Assembly: GCA_035559335.1 (NCBI GenBank)
Contig: DATMBH010000124.1
Span: 1 to 6,075 of the forward strand
Origin: DASXPG01 sp035559335
Lineage (GTDB): Bacteria > Gemmatimonadota > Gemmatimonadetes > Gemmatimonadales > JACORV01
Reading direction: 5' to 3'
DNA: 6,075 nt
Position numbers and translations under genes: made by a program
In this document: piece by piece, positions 1-6,075 of the stretch
How positions within the stretch are numbered: the first letter of the stretch is position 1
Layout of the letters: the number at the start of each line of letters is the position of its first letter
Notes under the pieces: generated by a model
Database searches by the model: none
What the model was told of the DNA's origin: nothing
What the model saw: only the letters and a program-made list of their open reading frames with translations

Positions 1-1949
1 CGCAGCAGCTGCTCCTGCGGTTCGGGCAGGCCCAACGTGATGCGGTCTCCGCCCGCGAATCCGGGCACGGCCACCGGCATCTCCTCGCCCTCCAGCCGGG
101 GCGAGAGCCCGAGGAACAGCATCGCCACGTCGGCTCCGCGCGCCGCCTCTACCGCCTCCTCGAGCAGGTGCGGGTTAGGCACCGACCACACCAGCTGCAC
201 CAGCGCATCGGCGCGGCGGTCATGGTACTCGAGCCGGATCCGCCGCGACTCGCCGGCTGCCAGTTGCACCCACGCCGAGTGGGTCCACACCACGTGGCGG
301 TCGGACTGCTCGACCAGCAGCGAGTCAGCCAGCCACAGCCGCGCTGCGCCGAACGCACGGACGCCCAGGGCGTAGCGCCCCGAGACAGGCGCCACCAGCT
401 CGCCGGTCCTGCGGACGCTGAAGCTGTCGTCCGGCAGACCAGGGAGCGGCGCGTCTTCCCACCAGGTGAAGTCCACCGCCGGATCGGAGCGAATCGCCAC
501 CGGCTCGCCCGCCAAGCGCTGGTTGGCGAAGTATTCGCCGCGCAGTCCGCGCAGCGCGCCCGAGGGCACCGGGGTCAGGGTCGGAACGCCGGGGGCGATA
601 TCGCTGCCGCGCGCATAACGCACCCGGTCGGCGCCGATCCGGCGTCGCAGGCCCTCCAGCGGCGTGACCGGGTGCGAGGCCTGGCCGTTGTAGTTGCCCA
701 GCAATAGGTCGGCGTCGTCAGCGGCTGGCCCGATCACCGCCACTGGCCCCACGTCGCCGCGCAGCGGCAGCAGGTCGCCCTGGTTGCGCAGCAGCACCAG
801 CGAGCTGCGTGCCGCTGCCAGCGCGACGGCGGCGTGGGCGGGCGACTCGTTGACGGTGGTGGGGGTGGCGGCCCACGGCACCCGCTCCGGAGGGTCGAAC
901 ATGCCTAGCATGATGCGGGCCCGGAACAGCCGGCTCACCGCGGTATCGATCGCCGCCTCGCTGATGAGTCCGCGCTCCAGTGCCGCCCGCAGGCTGCGGT
1001 ACTCCGGGCCGCAGGCCAGGTCGGTACCTGCCCGCAAGGCGCGCGCGGCCGCCTCGGCCTCGTCGCGCGCGACGCGATGGCGCTCGTGGATGTCGGTGAT
1101 CGCCCAGCAGTCGGACACCACGTAGCCCCGGAAACCCCAGCGCCCGCGCAGCACGTCCCGCAGCAGCAGCTCGCTGGCGCAGGCGGGATCGCCGCGCAGG
1201 CGGTTATAGGCGCACATCACGCTCAGCGCCCCGCCTTCGACCACCGCGGTCTCGAAGTGCGGTAGGTAGGTCTGGAGCAGGTCACGCTCGTCCACCACGG
1301 CGTCGAAACTGTGGCGGTCCGGCTCGGGGCCGCTGTGCACGGCAAGGTGCTTGGGTGTGGCGATGGTCCTCAGGTAGCGTGGGTGGTCTCCCTGCATGCC
1401 CCGCACGAACGCCACCGCGAGCCGTCCGGCCAGGAATGGGTCCTCGCCGTAGGTCTCCATGCCGCGACCCCATCTCGGGTCGCGAAAGATGTTGATGTTG
1501 GGCGAAAAGAAGGTGAGTCCCTCGTAGATCCCGTGGCGGCCCCGGCGCAGGGCGTGATGGTGCTTGGCGCGGGCTTCCAGCGAGATCACCGTCGCGACCC
1601 GGCGAATCAGCGCGGTGTCCCAGGTCGCGGCCAGGGCGATGGCCTGCGGGAACACCGTGGCGCGTCCGGCCCGGGCCACGCCGTGCAGTCCCTCGTTCCA
1701 CCAGTCGTAGGCCGGGATGCCGAGCCGCGGGATGGCGCTCGCCGCGGTGCCCAGCTGCCCGATCTTCTCCTCCAGCGTCAGGCGCCTGACGAGGTCGGCC
1801 ACGCGCTGCTCCAGTGGCAGGTCCGGGTTGCGGAACGGCAGCTCGGTCTGCTGGCCGGCCGGGGCGGCCCGGGCCAAAGGTGCGCGGCCGCAGGCGGAAC
1901 TGGCCAGCGCGAGAGCTGCCGGCAGCAGCAGCGCCGGGACGGACCGCAC
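1..1949 (-). CDS. Secreted GH3 glycoside hydrolase with PA14 insert, probable beta-xylosidase (3' end outside window)
   Basis: Family-3 glycoside hydrolase, open for 649 codons to the window edge. Residues 1-20 form a signal peptide: an Arg, a Leu/Ala-rich core, then ASSAC at 16-20, an imperfect lipobox suggesting an outer-membrane or periplasmic lipoprotein. The GH3 barrel follows, with YDWWNEGLHG at 81-90, the RDPRWGRG and ETYGED substrate-site motifs, the K200-H201 pair, and VVSDCWAI containing the predicted nucleophile D280. A PA14 domain (about 468-592, from GEYF to VQLVW) is inserted in the second GH3 domain. EGEEM after it (E620, E622, E623) should hold the acid/base glutamate. The rest of the second domain and the usual fibronectin-III tail lie outside the window. 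The GTG start at 1949 is chosen because it gives the signal peptide and no other start lies just upstream in frame. It sits 4 bp after the symporter stop with only a weak GGG as ribosome site, so translational coupling is likely. WWNE/LHG-type GH3 enzymes include beta-xylosidases and beta-glucosidases. Xylosidase is favoured by the neighbouring isomerase and xylulokinase, which is inference. Confidence 0.93.
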   Translation of the reverse strand, partial: MRSVPALLLPAALALASSACGRAPLARAAPAGQQTELPFRNPDLPLEQRVADLVRRLTLEEKIGQLGTAASAIPRLGIPAYDWWNEGLHGVARAGRATVFPQAIALAATWDTALIRRVATVISLEARAKHHHALRRGRHGIYEGLTFFSPNINIFRDPRWGRGMETYGEDPFLAGRLAVAFVRGMQGDHPRYLRTIATPKHLAVHSGPEPDRHSFDAVVDERDLLQTYLPHFETAVVEGGALSVMCAYNRLRGDPACASELLLRDVLRGRWGFRGYVVSDCWAITDIHERHRVARDEAEAAARALRAGTDLACGPEYRSLRAALERGLISEAAIDTAVSRLFRARIMLGMFDPPERVPWAATPTTVNESPAHAAVALAAARSSLVLLRNQGDLLPLRGDVGPVAVIGPAADDADLLLGNYNGQASHPVTPLEGLRRRIGADRVRYARGSDIAPGVPTLTPVPSGALRGLRGEYFANQRLAGEPVAIRSDPAVDFTWWEDAPLPGLPDDSFSVRRTGELVAPVSGRYALGVRAFGAARLWLADSLLVEQSDRHVVWTHSAWVQLAAGESRRIRLEYHDRRADALVQLVWSVPNPHLLEEAVEAARGADVAMLFLGLSPRLEGEEMPVAVPGFAGGDRITLGLPEPQEQLL

Positions 1950-1953
1950 GGCG

Positions 1954-3576
1954 CTACCCGATGCCGAGGGGCGAGAAGTAGAGCATGGTGAGCGCCAGCA
2001 CCAGCAGTACCAGCAGCGACAGCGCGACGTCGAGCGCGTTCCACGAGGAGCGCGAGGCATCGCGTTCGGCCGCGCCGGTCGTCGCGTACGTGAGTCCCAG
2101 GATGCGCGACTCGTCAGGTGGCGCGGTCAGAAGGCTGGTGACCACCAGCAGCGCGACGCAAGCCCCGGTCAGCAGCAGCGCGAAGTACAGGAAGTTGACC
2201 TCCGCGAACCAGCGCAGCGCGCCGCCCAGCGATTCCCGATTCAGCTCGGCGACCAGGCGGGCCATGCCTAACAGGAATCCGCCGGCCAGCGCGCTGGTCG
2301 CGCCCGCCGCGTTGAGCCGCTTCCAGAACAGGCCCAGGAAAAACACCACTGCGATCGGGGGCGCGAGATAGGCCTGGACGCTCTGCAGGTAGTGATACAG
2401 CTCCCCCGAGACGCGTTCCATCAGCGGGATCCACAGCACTCCGAACGCCACCACGACGGCCGTCGCGATCCGGCCCACCCGCACCAGGCGCGCTTCGTCG
2501 GTTGCGGGCCTGAGCTTGCGGTAGATGTCCATCGTGAACAGCGTCGAGCAGGAGTTGAACACCGACGCCAGCGAGCTCATCAGCGCCGCCAGCAGCCCGG
2601 CCGCCACCAGCCCGCGCAGACCCGCAGGCAGCAGCGCCTTCACCATCACCGGAAAGGCCTGGTCTGGCGAGCTCAGTTCGAGCCGGCCGGTGCGGGCCAG
2701 GGCGAAGGCCACCACTCCCGGAATCATAAAGATGAAGAACGGCAGCAGCTTGAGGTACGCGGCGAAGATGGTACCGCGCCGCGCCTGCTTTTCGTCCCGC
2801 GCCGCCAGCGCCCGCTGCACGATGTACTGGTCGGTGCACCAGTACCACAGCCCCACGATGGGCGGGGCCAGCACCATGCCGGGCCAGGGGAACTCGGCGT
2901 GGTCGGCCGGAAGGAACAGCGTCAGGTGGTCGCTGCCCGCAGTCGTCACCAGGTTGCTCCAGCCACCGATGCGGTCGAGGCCGATCAGCGTGACGGCGGC
3001 CGATCCGGCAATGAGCACCAGCGCCTGCACCGCCTCGGTGTAGACGACCGCTCTCAGCCCGCCGAGCGCCGTGTAAGCTCCGGTGAGCAGCACCGTGACC
3101 AGAGCGCCGGTCCAGAAGTCCACGCCCATCAGGGTTTGGAACACCACCGCACCCGCGTACACCGTTACCGACACCTTGGTAAGCACGTATCCCACCAGGC
3201 TCACGAGGGACAGGAACCAGCGCGCCGCTGGCGAATAGCGCCGTTCCAGGAACTCCGGCATCGTGAACACGCGGCTGCGCAGATAGAAGGGGATGAACAC
3301 CCAACCCAGCAGCAGCGCCAGCCACGAGTGCAGCTCGTACAGGCCCATCACCATGCCGGTCTTCGCGGCCGTGCCCGCCAGGCCCACCACGTGCTCGCTG
3401 CCGATGTTGGAGGCGAAGATCGATGCTCCCACCACGAACCACCCGACGTGGCGGCCGGCAAGGAAGTAGTCGGTCGAGGTGGCCGGTTGGCGGCGCACCA
3501 CCCACCAGGCGATGCCAAGCAGCACGCCGAAGTAGGCGGCCAGCACGGTCCAGTCCAGCGCGGAGAACGCGTTCAT
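1954..3576 (-). CDS. SGLT-type sodium:sugar symporter (SSS family)
   Basis: Inner-membrane transporter of 540 residues with about 14 hydrophobic segments, the first near 8-26 and the last near 515-535, as expected for the LeuT-fold SSS/SLC5 family. It should import a monosaccharide with Na+. Aligned from memory to human SGLT1, the sugar contacts are kept at matching spacing: N57 (N78), H62 (H83), E81 (E102), Y245-W246 (Y290-W291), K276 (K321) and Q398 (Q457). The WYWCTDQ motif at 244-250 is typical of the SGLT group. The Na+ site is present as A331, S334 and S335 in the ALMSSLAS stretch. The ATG start at 3576 has TAGGA on the minus strand 9 bases upstream; an overlapping ATG in another frame just upstream is ignored. 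It is the first gene of the left arm, followed 4 bp later by the GH3 gene, so it probably takes up the sugar that enzyme releases. The exact sugar (xylose, glucose, galactose or other) cannot be read from the sequence. Confidence 0.94.
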   Translation of the reverse strand: MNAFSALDWTVLAAYFGVLLGIAWWVVRRQPATSTDYFLAGRHVGWFVVGASIFASNIGSEHVVGLAGTAAKTGMVMGLYELHSWLALLLGWVFIPFYLRSRVFTMPEFLERRYSPAARWFLSLVSLVGYVLTKVSVTVYAGAVVFQTLMGVDFWTGALVTVLLTGAYTALGGLRAVVYTEAVQALVLIAGSAAVTLIGLDRIGGWSNLVTTAGSDHLTLFLPADHAEFPWPGMVLAPPIVGLWYWCTDQYIVQRALAARDEKQARRGTIFAAYLKLLPFFIFMIPGVVAFALARTGRLELSSPDQAFPVMVKALLPAGLRGLVAAGLLAALMSSLASVFNSCSTLFTMDIYRKLRPATDEARLVRVGRIATAVVVAFGVLWIPLMERVSGELYHYLQSVQAYLAPPIAVVFFLGLFWKRLNAAGATSALAGGFLLGMARLVAELNRESLGGALRWFAEVNFLYFALLLTGACVALLVVTSLLTAPPDESRILGLTYATTGAAERDASRSSWNALDVALSLLVLLVLALTMLYFSPLGIG

Positions 3577-3585
3577 CGGCGAGCA

Positions 3586-3590
3586 TCCTA
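3586..3590 (-). promoter_or_regulatory. Ribosome binding site of the symporter gene
   Basis: The minus strand reads TAGGA nine bases before the ATG at 3576. This supports that ATG over the out-of-frame ATG that overlaps the TAGGA itself. Confidence 0.5.
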
Positions 3591-3616
3591 CGCCGTGAGC
3601 GCCGCCGTGTCCAACC

Positions 3617-3639
3617 GCCGCGGTTTGACTTACCGCGGC
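3617..3639. promoter_or_regulatory. Perfect inverted repeat, candidate operator between divergent genes
   Basis: GCCGCGGT (3617-3624) and ACCGCGGC (3632-3639) are exact reverse complements separated by seven bases, TTGACTT. A second overlapping palindrome, AACCGC-C-GCGGTT, lies at 3613-3625. The site is in the only intergenic region of the window, between the symporter and isomerase-like starts, and its centre covers the one recognisable -35-like element. This placement fits binding by a dimeric regulator controlling both arms. No regulator gene is in the window, and the shape does not match a LacI-type operator closely. In a GC-rich genome, CCGCGG is common, so part of the symmetry could be chance. 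Confidence 0.45.
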
Positions 3640-3653
3640 TCCCTGCGGAGAGT
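3625..3653 (+). promoter_or_regulatory. Weak sigma70-like promoter candidate for the isomerase-kinase pair
   Basis: TTGACT at 3625-3630 matches five of six bases of the -35 consensus. Seventeen bases further on, GAGAGT at 3648-3653 matches the -10 consensus at three positions, including the second A and final T. Transcription would begin near 3660, leaving a leader of about 24 bases. The -35 lies in the centre of the inverted repeat, so a bound regulator would block it. The -10 match is poor, so this is tentative. Confidence 0.3.
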
Positions 3654-3673
3654 GTAGCGGACAGCAACGGTGC

Positions 3674-3677
3674 GGAG
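3674..3677 (+). promoter_or_regulatory. Ribosome binding site fixing the isomerase-like start
   Basis: GGAG lies six bases before the ATG at 3684. The reading frame stays open far upstream, into the antisense of the symporter gene, so this site and the absence of other ATG, GTG or TTG codons in frame within the intergenic region decide the start. Confidence 0.6.
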
Positions 3678-3683
3678 CTGCCG

Positions 3684-4790
3684 ATGGCCTGGGAGCTGAG
3701 AGACCTGAGAGCGCAGTGCGAGGCCCGCGACCCGGAGCGGATGCTGCGCAACCTGCGCGGCGAGTTCCCGCTCCGCTTCTCGGTGGGCATCTGGTACTTC
3801 ACTCCCGGCGGCGGGCGGTTCCACGAGCGTTACGTGCCGGAGGCCAGCGTCGAGCAGCGGCTCGAGATGGCCGCGCGCATGGCGAGTCTGGGCGTGACCG
3901 GAATCGAGGCCCACTACCCGGCGGAGGTCAACGAGGACAACGCCCACCTGTATCGCGCACTGAGGCGGGAAACCGGGATCCGGCTGGTCGCGGTCCCGTT
4001 CTCGCATTTCTTCGAGAAGCGCTTCGAGTTCGGGAGCCTGTCGAATCCCGATCCGGCTATCCGCGCCCACGCGCGCGAAATCGCGGTGGGCGCGCTGCGA
4101 CTGGTGCGCGAGCTCGATGCCGGGTGCGCAATTTCGTGGCCGGGCATGGACGGCTACCGCTACCTGCACGGCACCCCGTACATGGCGATGTGGGACCGGT
4201 TCGAGGGCGAGCTGGCCGCGGCCATGGACGCGGTCCCGGGCGTGCGGGTGGCAATCGAGCCCAAGCCATACGAGCCTGTGCCTAACAACATCTACCGCAC
4301 TACCGCCGATGGGATTCTGGCTGCGCGCCGCATCGAGGCGCGGCTGCGCAATCCGGTGAACCGCAGGCTGCTCGAGGAGGGTCACGCGCTGGTGGGTCTC
4401 AACCCTGAAACCGGCCATGTGAAGATGGGTTTCGAGCTGCTGCCGGCGGCCTTCTCGCTGGTCGCCATGGAGGGCCGCCTGGCCCACACCCACTGGAACA
4501 GCCAGCCCGACGGGAACTATGACCAGGACAACAACGTAGGTGTGGTGAACCCGCACGAGGCGGAGGCACTGCTCTACTCGTTATGGGCCATCGGCTACCG
4601 CGAGTGGATCGGCATTGACATCAATCCGGAGAACATGCCGGTGCAGCGCGCGGTCGAGCTGAACATCCGTGCCATCGAGCGGCTCCGCGAGCGCCTCGCG
4701 CGGCTGCCGCACGAACGCATTCTCGAGTGTCACCTCCACCCCGCGGACCACCGCGGCGAGCTGGAGGAGATCCTGATCGCCAACCTGTGA
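3684..4790 (+). CDS. Divergent xylose isomerase-like TIM-barrel sugar isomerase
   Basis: Predicted cytoplasmic aldose-ketose isomerase of 368 residues, probably converting D-xylose to D-xylulose for the next gene's kinase. Compared from memory with Streptomyces (class I) xylose isomerase, it keeps the barrel start RFSVGIW (31-37), catalytic His H77 (H54), W152 (W137), E192 and K194 in IEPKP (E181, K183), E242 and H245 in NPETGH (E217, H220), D280 and D282 in YDQD (D255, D257) and D312 (D287). Spacings from E242 to D312 equal those of the reference. Two differences stand out. The D245 metal ligand is H270, as in L-rhamnose isomerase, where the structural metal has a His ligand. The Asp partnering the catalytic His (D57) is A80. 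There is also an insert of about 14 residues between E192 and E242. The fold and isomerase superfamily are firm; the substrate is inferred from the kinase downstream, and L-rhamnose-like or other aldoses remain possible. The ATG is supported by GGAG six bases upstream. The stop overlaps the kinase start. Confidence 0.85.
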   Translation: MAWELRDLRAQCEARDPERMLRNLRGEFPLRFSVGIWYFTPGGGRFHERYVPEASVEQRLEMAARMASLGVTGIEAHYPAEVNEDNAHLYRALRRETGIRLVAVPFSHFFEKRFEFGSLSNPDPAIRAHAREIAVGALRLVRELDAGCAISWPGMDGYRYLHGTPYMAMWDRFEGELAAAMDAVPGVRVAIEPKPYEPVPNNIYRTTADGILAARRIEARLRNPVNRRLLEEGHALVGLNPETGHVKMGFELLPAAFSLVAMEGRLAHTHWNSQPDGNYDQDNNVGVVNPHEAEALLYSLWAIGYREWIGIDINPENMPVQRAVELNIRAIERLRERLARLPHERILECHLHPADHRGELEEILIANL

Positions 4791-6075
4791 GAGCCGACGC
4801 CGGCGCGCTGTTCGCGGGACTCGACGTCTCGACCCAGGGATGCAAACTGGTGGTCGTCTCGACCTCGGGCGCGCCGGTGCACGTGGACCGCGTCGACTAC
4901 GACCGCGATCTGCCGCAGTTCGGCACCGTTGAGGGCACGGTGAGCGGGCTGTGCGAGGGCTGCTCGGAATCGGACCCCCGCATGTGGATCGAGGCGGCGC
5001 GGATGCTGCTGGGGAGGTTGCGGCAGGCAGGAGTTCCTGCCTCCGCTATCCGCTGCATCTCGGTCTCAGGCCAGCAGCACGGCCTGGTGGCGCTGACGGC
5101 CGACGGCACACTGGCGCGGCCGCGCGCGAAGCTGTGGAACGACTTCTCCACGGCCGTGGAGTGCCGGATCCTTACCGACGCGGTCGGCGGGCCGGCTGCG
5201 ATGCTGCGCGAGGTGGGCAACACCCAACGCACCGGATACACGGCGCCCAAGATCCTGCACCTGAAGCGGCACGAGCCCGAGCGCTACGCGGCCTCCGCCA
5301 CCCTGTTCGTGGTGCACAACTACGTGAACTGGTGGCTCACCGGCGGGCCCGAGGGCGGCATCCGCGCGCTGGAGCCGGGTGACACCTCGGGCATGGCGCT
5401 GTGGCATCCGGGGACCGAGCGCTGGTCGAGCAGGGTCATGTCCGCAATCGATCCCGCGCTCATGCAGAAGCTCCCACCCCTGCTGCCGGCCGATCGCACC
5501 ATTGGCACGGTCGGCAGGGAGCTGCGCGAGCGATTCGGGTTCGCGGAGGGATGCCGAGTGGACGCCGGCAGCGGCGACAACATGTACAGCGCCGTGGGCA
5601 CCGGGAACGTCGAGCCCGGCATCGTAACCATCAGCCTCGGCACCAGCGGTACGGCGTGCACCGTGCTGGACGAGCCGTTCGTGGATCCGACCGGTGAGAT
5701 CGCCGCCTATCGCGACAGCGCGGGCCGCCACCTCCCGCTGCTGTGCGTATCGAACATGGCCGGAAACTACGACCGGCTGCTGGAGCGCTTCGGGCTGTCC
5801 CATGGGGATTTCGAGGCGCTGATTGCCGCCACCAGACCCGGCAACGAGGGCCGCGTGCTGGTGCCGTGGTTCGTGGGCGAGCGCACGCCCGATGTCCCAA
5901 ACGCGAAGCCGGTTGCCTTCGGCTTCGACCTCGAATCCGCGGAACCGGCGGTGCTGTGCCGCGCGCTGCTCGAGGGCAGCGTGATGAACCTTCACGAAGG
6001 CTTTGTGCGGATGCCGGTCAATGCGCGGGAGATTCGCCTCACTGGCGGGCTGTCCGCCTCGCGGGCCTGGTGCCA
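4787..6075 (+). CDS. xylB: Xylulokinase, FGGY family (3' end outside window)
   Basis: Cytoplasmic sugar kinase, ATP + D-xylulose to D-xylulose 5-phosphate, feeding the pentose phosphate pathway. The frame is open for 429 codons to the window edge; family members are about 490-550 residues, so roughly the last tenth to fifth is missing. Visible features are the phosphate-binding loop GLDVSTQG (11-18), SGQQHG (94-99), a stretch close to the FGGY signature (G150 to H162, with His where Trp is usual), GDTSG, the catalytic base D264 in SGDN, SLGTSGT (283-289) and the adenosine-site TGG (419-421). GLDVSTQ and DRDLPQFGT resemble the eukaryotic XYLB branch more than E. coli XylB; this is from memory. 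The start is GTG at 4787, overlapping the upstream stop as GTGA. The purine-rich GGAGGAG is 17 bases or more upstream, too far to be ideal, so coupled translation is likely. The kinase subfamily is well supported. D-xylulose as substrate is the likeliest reading, with other ketopentoses or ketohexoses not excluded. Confidence 0.9.
   Translation, partial: MRADAGALFAGLDVSTQGCKLVVVSTSGAPVHVDRVDYDRDLPQFGTVEGTVSGLCEGCSESDPRMWIEAARMLLGRLRQAGVPASAIRCISVSGQQHGLVALTADGTLARPRAKLWNDFSTAVECRILTDAVGGPAAMLREVGNTQRTGYTAPKILHLKRHEPERYAASATLFVVHNYVNWWLTGGPEGGIRALEPGDTSGMALWHPGTERWSSRVMSAIDPALMQKLPPLLPADRTIGTVGRELRERFGFAEGCRVDAGSGDNMYSAVGTGNVEPGIVTISLGTSGTACTVLDEPFVDPTGEIAAYRDSAGRHLPLLCVSNMAGNYDRLLERFGLSHGDFEALIAATRPGNEGRVLVPWFVGERTPDVPNAKPVAFGFDLESAEPAVLCRALLEGSVMNLHEGFVRMPVNAREIRLTGGLSASRAWC

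Noticed and set aside
168..707. A 179-codon plus-strand open frame opposite the GH3 gene
   Set aside because: It is antisense to the continuous GH3/PA14 frame and has no motif.
3585..3614. TTGGAC and TAGGAT on the minus strand, 18 bp apart, as a promoter giving an almost leaderless symporter mRNA
   Set aside because: The -35 match is poor and TAGGA works better as the ribosome site for the ATG at 3576.
3651..3656. TACACT on the minus strand as a -10 element for the symporter
   Set aside because: Four of six bases match, but the sequence 17 bp upstream (AGCTCC) is not a -35 element, so it is too weak to annotate.
2392..3657. A 421-codon plus-strand open frame antisense to the symporter
   Set aside because: Its His/Gln/Arg-rich composition is typical of the antisense of a membrane-protein gene, and it has no fold or motif.
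3423..3683. An upstream extension of the isomerase-like reading frame by 87 codons
   Set aside because: It runs antisense through the symporter N-terminus, is Arg/Pro-rich low-complexity sequence, and xylose isomerase homology begins only after the ATG at 3684, which has a good ribosome site.
2114..3802. A 562-codon minus-strand open frame overlapping the symporter
   Set aside because: It is the out-of-frame shadow of the symporter gene, made of Arg/Gly/Ala/Pro-rich sequence with no recognisable domain; long stop-free shadows are expected at this GC content.
3630..4556. A 308-codon minus-strand open frame antisense to the isomerase-like gene
   Set aside because: The opposite strand carries conserved catalytic motifs at exact spacing, and this translation has none.
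4767..4790. An earlier start for the kinase within the isomerase-like gene
   Set aside because: There is no ATG, GTG or TTG in the kinase frame just upstream of 4787, and the phosphate-binding loop begins ten residues after that GTG, as expected.
5066..5995. A 309-codon minus-strand open frame antisense to the kinase
   Set aside because: The plus strand has the complete FGGY motif series across the same bases; this is a shadow.
1..6075. Defence system, phage, insertion sequence, CRISPR or RNA gene
   Set aside because: All four genes are metabolic and nearly fill the window; no transposase motif, terminal repeats, repeat-spacer array, or tRNA/rRNA-like sequence was seen.

Overview
The window is a compact sugar-use locus from a GC-rich bacterium, about two thirds G+C by eye. 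Four genes stand in two divergent pairs around a 107-bp intergenic region. The GH3 enzyme carries a lipoprotein-like signal peptide, which suggests a diderm environmental bacterium such as Gemmatimonadota, Acidobacteriota or Verrucomicrobiota. The sequence alone does not fix the phylum.

Left arm, minus strand, read right to left. A complete 540-residue sodium:solute symporter (3576-1954) retains the sugar-contact residues of human SGLT1. Four bases after its stop comes a secreted family-3 glycoside hydrolase with an inserted PA14 domain (1949 to beyond base 1; C-terminus outside the window). Its motifs are those of the plant and bacterial beta-xylosidase-type GH3 branch.

Right arm, plus strand. 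A 368-residue TIM-barrel protein related to xylose isomerase (3684-4790) is followed, with a 4-base GTGA overlap, by an FGGY kinase of xylulokinase type (4787 to beyond base 6075; last part outside the window). The isomerase-like protein keeps the xylose isomerase active-site plan at exact spacing. One metal ligand is changed from Asp to His, as in L-rhamnose isomerase, and the Asp partner of the catalytic His is missing.

The inferred pathway is: the exported GH3 enzyme releases monosaccharide, probably xylose from xylo-oligosaccharides; the symporter imports it with Na+; the isomerase-like protein makes the ketose; the kinase phosphorylates it for the pentose phosphate pathway. A perfect 8-bp inverted repeat with a 7-bp centre (3617-3639) lies between the divergent genes and is the best operator candidate. 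No RNA gene, mobile element, CRISPR array or clear terminator was seen. Coding sequence fills the window except for the 107-bp divergent region and the 4-bp gap between the two left-arm genes.
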